A DNA stretch of 64,000 nucleotides from Xenopus tropicalis (taxonomy: Eukaryota; Chordata; Amphibia; Anura; Pipidae). Below the pieces are notes generated by a model, which had not been told where the DNA came from, ran no database searches, and saw nothing but the letters and a program-made list of their open reading frames with translations. The DNA lies in the NCBI RefSeq assembly GCF_000004195.4, contig NC_030683.2:53829358-53893357 (forward strand), read 5' to 3'. Positions 57,846-64,000 of the stretch are shown here, piece by piece (within the stretch, counting starts at the first letter, position 1; every line of letters begins with the position of its first letter). Made by a program: the position numbers and the translations under genes.

Positions 57846-58558
57846 TTAAGGTATGGTGATCCAAATTACAGAAAGAACCAGACAAACCCTAGTTCCCAAG
57901 CATTTCACATAATAAATACTATACCTGCATAGAATGGATACATTAAACAGGAATGGGACCGCTATCCAGAATGCTCAGGACCTGGGCTTTTCTGAATAAG
58001 GGGTCTTAACCCTTAAGGGGCAAATTTATCAATGTGAGTTTAGAGCTTAATACATAAAACTCACCCAAGTTCTCTTAATTCTCAGGGATTTTTAGAAGCA
58101 TATTTATCAATGGGTGAAAGTTAGAACTTGATATGTTTCTAAAAATCCCAGAGGAATAAATAGCACATGGATAAGTTGTTATGTATCAAGCTGTAAACTC
58201 ACATTTGCATGTTGCCAGTAATACACAAACCACACCTTCTTCAGTCGAAGCTCATCTGAAACATCTCATATCTTTCTCAGCCGCATTGACTCTCACTCTG
58301 CATTTTGCAGAGAGGTTTAAATTCAAAACAGAATACCATATCCATCACAACCAAAAATACTTTTTCCTAATTTCCTTATATCTTATGCCCTTGGGCACTA
58401 AAGACACACAAGTGAAATATTCACAGCTTTGCATTAATTTTTAATATTCCTCTTAGCTCTCAACCACCTTGACAATTCTATATTCTAGTTACATCTGGGC
58501 TGAAAAAAGGCAACCAAAAGGTAACCACTAACCTTATGAGACCAAATAAACATACACG

Positions 58559-58903
58559 GTGGCCACACACTGTAAGATCAGCTCATTTGTTGGCAAGCAA
58601 GTGTATCTTCTCCCACTATACCCACCTACTGGTGGGCGATATTGGGCTAATTCAATTGCTTGACCCTAGGGGAGAGCCAAACGATGGAATTAAAACAGTG
58701 GGCATAGGTGCAGTTGGATTGGAGACCCTATCAATGGCCTGATGCAGTCCCCATTCTGACAGGAAAATCGAACCTGCCCAATCCAGATCTGCCCAATTTC
58801 TGGACAGATATCGGTCGGGGAGGCCTGTCAGTAGTGCCCATACACAGGCAGATAAGCTGTCTAAAGGACCGATATGGTCAGCTGAAATCAGCCCGTGTAC
58901 ACA
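58559..58903. mobile_element. Harbinger-like MITE, third copy, termini decayed
   Basis: It starts ggtggccacacactgtaaga and contains ctactggtgggcgatattgg, ggacagatatcggtcgggga and the end cagcccgtgtacac. Order and orientation follow 12048-12433. No clear target duplication. Confidence 0.65.
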
Positions 58904-58953
58904 TGCAAACATGCACACGCATATATACATAATATTTTTATATTGTTTTAGAT

Positions 58954-59336
58954 CAGGGGGCTCAAACTCAATTTACCTGGGGGCCGCAGGAGGCAAAGTC
59001 AGGATGAGGCTGGGCCGCATAAGGGATTTCACAAAAAATTGGCTTTCAAGGGATAATGCAAGGCACGGCGGGCGGGAGCTGCTGATTGCGGAAATGACGT
59101 TATGCCATCATAAGGAGCTAATTGTGCACACAGAACGTCTTCCCATAATAACTGTTATGATGGCATAACGTCATTTCCGCAATCAGCAGCTCCCGCCCGC
59201 CGTGCCTTGCATTATCCCTTGAATCGCAATAAAAATCGCAATCCATTCATTGCTTTTGAGAAGGCGTTGGTGCGGGCCACAAAATATTGTACCAAGGGCC
59301 GCAAATGGCCCGCGGGCCGCGAGTTTGAGACCCCTG
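58954..59336. mobile_element. hAT-like element with exact 8-bp target duplication
   Basis: TTTTAGAT lies on both sides (58946-58953 and 59337-59344). Termini cagggggctcaaactc and gagtttgagacccctg are inverted with one mismatch, the CAGGGG-type hAT end. The interior has long inverted arms: ggataatgcaaggcacggcg, continuing through gcggaaatgacgttatgcc (59052-59108), matches its complement at 59157-59218. No transposase frame; non-autonomous. Confidence 0.9.
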
Positions 59337-59344
59337 TTTTAGAT

Positions 59345-60544
59345 AAAATGTTATTCCTCTGGTCTAAATTGGTGCCTATTTTTAATTTATCCGTTGTCTC
59401 TAAAAAAAATGCCAAATTAGATTTCACACTAGGCAGTTGCTTAATCACTAAATACTTGTTATTAATTTATTTTAACCTGTACAAATATAATGTAGACTTG
59501 CCAATAAAGATGTTGGGTCTAGACGCATATGCTCCAAACTGTCAGCTGTGTAAAGGGTTTCAATTCGACAGGGCATAAACAGCAGCAGCCTGTAACTGAA
59601 GACTTGAACACTACAAGTTTCTAAAGTGCAGTAAATTGATGAAGTTTATTCAAGTGAAAAGCTTCCCAAATATAATAAAATACGCTTTATGTGTTTTGTG
59701 CCCTAATCATAGGCCTACAGGCTTGTCAATTGATGGAAACATTTTGAAAGGTTGCTACAGAATGATGCTCTGCAGGGGAAGAGGAAGGTAATTGTTGGGC
59801 AAATGTCATCAGCCACAGCAAGGGTCTTTTGTAGTAAAGGCTTTGACTTCTTTGCAATCCAGAGATTCCCACTGTAACAAGAACTGGCCTTCCTTGTGGA
59901 TAACAATTTATGGTTCTTACAAGAATGTTATTTTATATGTTCCCTTAAATAACATTTGTACAAAAAGTAAACCTCAAAACAAAAACAAAAAATTATATAA
60001 ATGTAAAGAAACCTTTCTGTGGGTGCAAGAGTGCATCAAATAAGCAGCATCAATGAGCACCAGTGTGGTCTAGAGCTAAAGAATATCATGCATAATAAAA
60101 ATTCCCTTATATATGACTAGTGCAGTTTTTCCTTACAGGAGCACCAACCCATGGTATCAGGTCAGCTGTTATAATTGCCTAACATTTGGCACCCCTTCAG
60201 TGATTTTAAAGTTTAATTCTCTTGTAAACCAACAAATTTTTATAATAAAACACTTAAAATAGCAGCTGCACAATGTTGGCACTTCTAATGTCAAATAAAC
60301 ATGATCAATAAACTATTTAGGCACCTATAGTATTAATGGGGGAAATGGTAGTCCTATAAAGGAGAAATTAAATTGAACTGAGATTTTATTTACTTTAATA
60401 ATAGTACAGGTATGGAATCCATTCTCCAGAAATTACAAGGTGGCCATCTTCCATAGACTCTTTTAATCAATTAAATGATTTATGAATTATTATTATTATT
60501 ATTTTTTTCTCTGTAATTATAAAACAGTACATTGTACAACTAAG
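59345..60544. other. Intergenic sequence with one dispersed-repeat fragment
   Basis: No gene recognised. The fragment at about 60408-60540 (acaggtatggaatccattct ... ataaaacagtacattgtac) belongs to the host repeat at 56965. It contains a short (ATT)n tract near 60488. Confidence 0.45.
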
Positions 60545-61085
60545 ATATACTGGACAGCTTGCCATCAGGAGAACACTGAACAGCAATGGTGTGTATGGCA
60601 GGGTAGCAACGAGAAAGCCACTGCTCTCCCCCAAAAATATTGCTGACCGTCTACCGTACAGTTTGCTTAAGATCATGTGAACAAACCAGAAGGAAACTGG
60701 AACAAAGTTTTGTGGATGGATAAAGCCAAAATAGAACTTGGCTTAAATGGGGAGCATTAGATTTGGAGAAAGAAAAACACCGCATTCCAGCATTAGAACC
60801 ATATCCCATCTGTGAAACATGGTGGTGGGAGTGTTCTGGTTTGGGCCTGTTTTGCTGCATCTGGGCTTGGACAGCTTGCCATCATTGATGAAACAATGAA
60901 TTCTCAAATATACAAGAGAATTCTAAAGAAAAATGTCAAGACATCTGCGTGACCCACTGTCAAGGGACAGTGGGTCATGCAGCAAGACAATGATCCTAAA
61001 CACACAAGTTGTTCTACCAAAGAATAATTAAAGAAGAATAAAGTCAATGTTCTGTAATGGGCAAGTCAAAGGCCTGACTAGTAAA
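60545..61085 (+). mobile_element. Tc1-like transposase remnant
   Basis: Broken + strand frames read GQLAIRRTLNSNGVYGRVA-like and RKPLLSPKNI (about 60555-60640). Then come VKHGGGSVLVWACFAASGLG (about 60815-60875, the GGGS..VW block of Tc1 transposases) and QLAIIDETMNSQIYKRIL (about 60876-60930), followed by a QDNDPKHT-like region near 60980. Stops and shifts prevent function. Terminal inverted repeats not found. Confidence 0.75.
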
Positions 61086-61370
61086 TTTGTGAAACGCGTG
61101 TGCCATGTGAATTTTTTAGCGCACGGAACTAAATAAAGATGAGCAAATTTCTAAATATTTGCAAGAATACTATATAAATAATGGACAGCCAATATACTGT
61201 GTCAGCAACAGTGCCTCTGTCTCTTATTGTTCATGGGCTAGTTATTTGATGAGTGACATACTAGTTAGTAGCAATGTGTAAAGCTTATGAAGGGACATTT
61301 AATTATTACATTATTATTCATGGTATATCTGTAGTATTAAGTCAAATAAACTGGACTTGCTGTGTTTTTC

Positions 61371-61415
61371 TTGAAGACCTTTCGCCAGTCATTTAACTGG
61401 CTTTCTCAATTCAGA
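61371..61415 (-). ncRNA. Hammerhead-like motif with TTGANAA core (solo PLE-end relic)
   Basis: Minus strand: core TTGAGAA (61409-61403), then stem II GCCAG pairing CTGGC around an ATTTAA-type loop (61401-61384), GAAA (61383-61380), then GGTC and TTCAAG. Stem I is GAA facing TTC. The usual C after GAAA is G here. No other PLE parts lie nearby. Confidence 0.45.
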
Positions 61416-64000
61416 AGGACAATCCTGACATCCTGAATAATGGTCAAAACCATATTGCACCACTGCTTTAGGATTTTAATGTTCAACAGTAGGGAGAACT
61501 TTACTTATAGGCTATACAGGAGCAGTGACCATCTCCTTGTTGGTGCTTCACAATTCCAAACTTCAAACTTGTGATCCTTGTGTTGTCCCATAAAGAAGGC
61601 AATTCATTTCTAAGCTGAAGTAAAAGTTGGTTGGAACTAAATTTATAGTGCAATGCTGGAATTCTAAATGAATCAAAAGAAAATGAGTGTACATTACCTA
61701 GACCAGGGATGGGGTTGATTTCATAAATCATATTCTTTCAAATCCTATCCTTTAAATACTGAAATGTGCCTATTATTTGTGAAACTCCTATCCAGAATGC
61801 TTAGATATAAGGAAATACCATCTTTCATAGATTCCTATTTAGGCTAACAATTTTAATTTTCTTGACTGATTCAAATGAATGACTATTTCTGCAATAAACC
61901 AATATTTTCACTCGATGTTATCTGAGCTAACTTTTCTTTACATATTGGTGGCAAAACAATTCTTGTATATTTTTAAATGTTTATAGCAGCCCTAATGAAT
62001 GGTGCTCCAAAATACAGAAAGGCTCCTTATATGGAAAACCCAAGATCCTAATACCCTCGTTATCGTAAGTACTTTATACAAAGTTCACCAATCATTTTTT
62101 ATTTTTGATCCTAATACCCTTGTATTGATATGCCTTACTGAACTCGACTCATAGCATACATTTATGTTCCAAGTATCTTCACGTGAGAACATGAACACTG
62201 GCAATTTAATACCGGTGTATAACAAGAAGCACAGTACCAGTAGGGACTGATATAAATGGAGCAAAGATAAAAGGTAACTCTAGTAGCTGTAATTCCCCCA
62301 ATGCTATATATTTATTCTGACATGATCTGCTGCACTCCATTACTGTCCTTGTTTGTACCTTGAAAAGGATTATTCCTGCTGTATCTAGTTCTGTGCAGGC
62401 ACAAAAATGTCACAACAAAGTTCTCAGTGCTCCCTGCAGGACAACATTTGCTAGCACAACTTGTCAGCACTTCTTAGTAAACTTGTATTGCCAAATTAGG
62501 CTTGCTTCAAAGGTCAGTTAGCTAGAACTAGAGCTTCCACTTATATCCATAATTACTCATTGGTATAAAGAAACAAGTGAGAGAAAAGCACTCTTTAATT
62601 CTGTTCCTTTTGTGCACTGGTAGCACTCTCCCAATTCTGGGCCCAACAGGGTCTACATGAAGGCGATAATCTGCAACTAGATAAGTTAGGTAGGTACGTA
62701 GGTACACACCTTAGTCAGAGACTATCTATATGCATTTTAACAGATGTGTCTTCTTAACACTGCTAATGTCATGCTGTGGCTAATAGGGGTTTGGAAAACC
62801 ATGCTCTACACTAAAATATGGATTTTACTCAGATTGAGGTCTCAGTTATAGTATGCAAGGTGCAGTATTGGTTACTGCTTCACTAAATACAAAATACTTT
62901 GAGTTACCAGTAGCCTTTAATATGTAGAAGCACTATGGGTACAAAAGGGATATAGACAAAAGGGATGCTCTTAGGACTCTTAGAGCAAATATTAATACTA
63001 TTATTAGAGACATAGGTCTATTGGATAAAAACTAATACCGTATGGAACTATCCACATTTGCATGATAATGCTAGTTTAAGCTTAATGAATGAGGCAATAA
63101 TAAAATTTTGAGTGAATATATTGTATACAAAGGAAAAGTAAAGGCAAATTTTTAGTTTTAGCAGCAGTGCCCCCTCTTTAATTACTTCACTGACATTTGC
63201 CCCAACTTATCTGTGCCCCGATAACATGTCCAGAACTATAGAGCTGCTTAACAGCATTGGTCCCCCACTTGTTCCCAGCAGCCATCTTTGTGATCAGCAA
63301 ACAGCACGTGCCCACTGGCACCAAAACTGGGATATTGGGGTACAGGGTTGGACTGGCCCAACAGGGCACTGGATAAAAACCGGTGGGCCCTAGTCCTGTT
63401 GGACCTCTTTTCACTGGGCATGTTGGTGTGTGGGCCGGATTGCTGCTGACCAGTAATGAGTAGGGGCTAGAGAAGAAGGTATTTAGACCCTTAAATCTTG
63501 TTACAGAAGTGGAATTACACTGAAATATAGAAAACATTTAAAAGCCAAGCTTGTCCTAAATGATGTATAGTTTCCCTGGGCAAACTAAAATGACCCTTCA
63601 GGAAATACCCCCAAAGTGAAATGATAAATGGCATATGAAATGCAAAATCCTGCTGGTAAAATCCTTATTCCAAGGCTCATGTAGCTGTGGGACTGGGTTG
63701 AATGGCGCACTCACAGATTTATTAAGAGCTTAATGCAAATTCATAAAAAAATGTTGGTAAAATTACAAAATTACAAATTCACATAGGAGGAGATAGATGT
63801 TTGTGAATTAGGTAAAAAATCCAACAAATCTATCTCTACTTTTATTTTGTCTCAATATTGCCACTTTTGTGAATTCTCCCTCTGATTACATCAACCATGG
63901 TATCAAAGTTGGTCAGGCAAAATGAAATCCCAGGCCCACTAATAACTCTGTTGCATAAATGTGCTTGGTGATTGGCCAACCGCAGAAACATTTGGCAAAG
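61416..64000. other. Intergenic sequence with repeat fragments
   Basis: A fragment at about 61785-62050 belongs to the acaggtatggg repeat. About 63495-63660 (cttgttacagaagtggaatt, then cctgggcaaactaaaatgac) matches the right part of the 24953-type TTAA element. About 63340-63460 is a GC-richer repeat-like patch. No gene recognised. Confidence 0.5.

Larger units (their letters stand above)
56965..57935. mobile_element. Dispersed 'acaggtatggg' repeat split by two later insertions
   Basis: The host repeat begins acaggtatggggtctcttat and runs gaaacccattatccagaaag to about 57120. It resumes ggctgcataaatccatattg at 57361-57431 and again ggtatggtgatccaaattac from 57850 to about 57935. The breaks hold a Harbinger-like MITE (57124-57358) and TTAA MITE copy 4 (57436-57845). 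Fragments of the same repeat family appear at about 57945-58005, 60408-60540 and 61785-62050. Confidence 0.75.

Noticed and set aside
63187..63537. 116-codon minus-strand frame
   Set aside because: Overlaps a GC-richer repeat-like patch and an end fragment of the TTAA element; no recognisable protein.

Overview
This is a vertebrate nuclear genome window with intron-rich, AT-rich DNA. The repeat content points to a frog, most likely Xenopus: Penelope-like, DIRS, L1/Tx1-like, CR1-like and L2-like retroelements plus many TTAA-flanked, hAT-like and Harbinger-like foldback MITEs. The species cannot be settled from the sequence alone.

One protein-coding gene explains all convincing coding sequence: the 3' part of dlg5 (discs large MAGUK scaffold protein 5) on the + strand. 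I find 18 coding exons between 5266 and 51259. Splice phases agree at every junction, and the exons sum to 3303 nt, or 1100 residues plus a TAA stop. In order they encode a Ser/Pro-rich linker with the motif SIFDPDTFKRPQTPPK (5266-6180), more linker (13090-30509), the third PDZ domain (33423-35205), a Ser/Thr-rich spacer (35491-35655), the fourth PDZ domain (36515-42473), the SH3 domain (43413-43583), the basic SH3-GK hook (43922-44118) and the guanylate-kinase-like domain (44261-51259). The amino-terminal half of the protein (coiled coils, PDZ1 and PDZ2) lies upstream of the window. Sequence after 51260 is 3'UTR followed by intergenic DNA. Residue numbers used below count from the first codon at 5266.

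The introns are packed with mobile elements. From left to right: a DIRS relic with reverse transcriptase and tyrosine recombinase (1-2420); a 2.5-copy tandem repeat (2668-3237); a minus-strand L2-like LINE (9996-11345); a Harbinger-like MITE (12048-12433); hAT-like MITEs (14592, 22474); a 673-bp foldback element (16212-16884); a broken L1-like LINE (17870-21876) holding a CR1-like insert; a CR1-like LINE (22780-24003); a 1.27-kb TTAA element (24953-26219); four copies of one TTAA foldback MITE (26433, 28868, 36784, 57436) and related foldbacks; Tc1-like relics (37560-37950, 60545-61085); a 2.6-kb Penelope-like element with inverted terminal repeats and a GIY-YIG endonuclease (39576-42188); a spacerless 208-bp palindrome (45532-45739); a nested three-element stack (56965-57935); and a hAT-like element with an exact 8-bp target duplication (58954-59336).

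The most interesting signal is a set of hammerhead-ribozyme-like folds associated with Penelope-type terminal sequences. Two lie on the minus strand in a direct-repeat pair at 38.73-39.05 kb and use the canonical CUGAUGA-type core. At least four others (39.29, 42.03, 45.60/45.63 and 61.37 kb) share the core TTGANAA with stem II and GAAA in place. There the C3-G8 core pair of normal hammerheads appears replaced by U3-A8, position 7 varies freely, and the stems differ in sequence while keeping complementarity. This rests on reading the sequence only; no folding, search or cleavage data were available.
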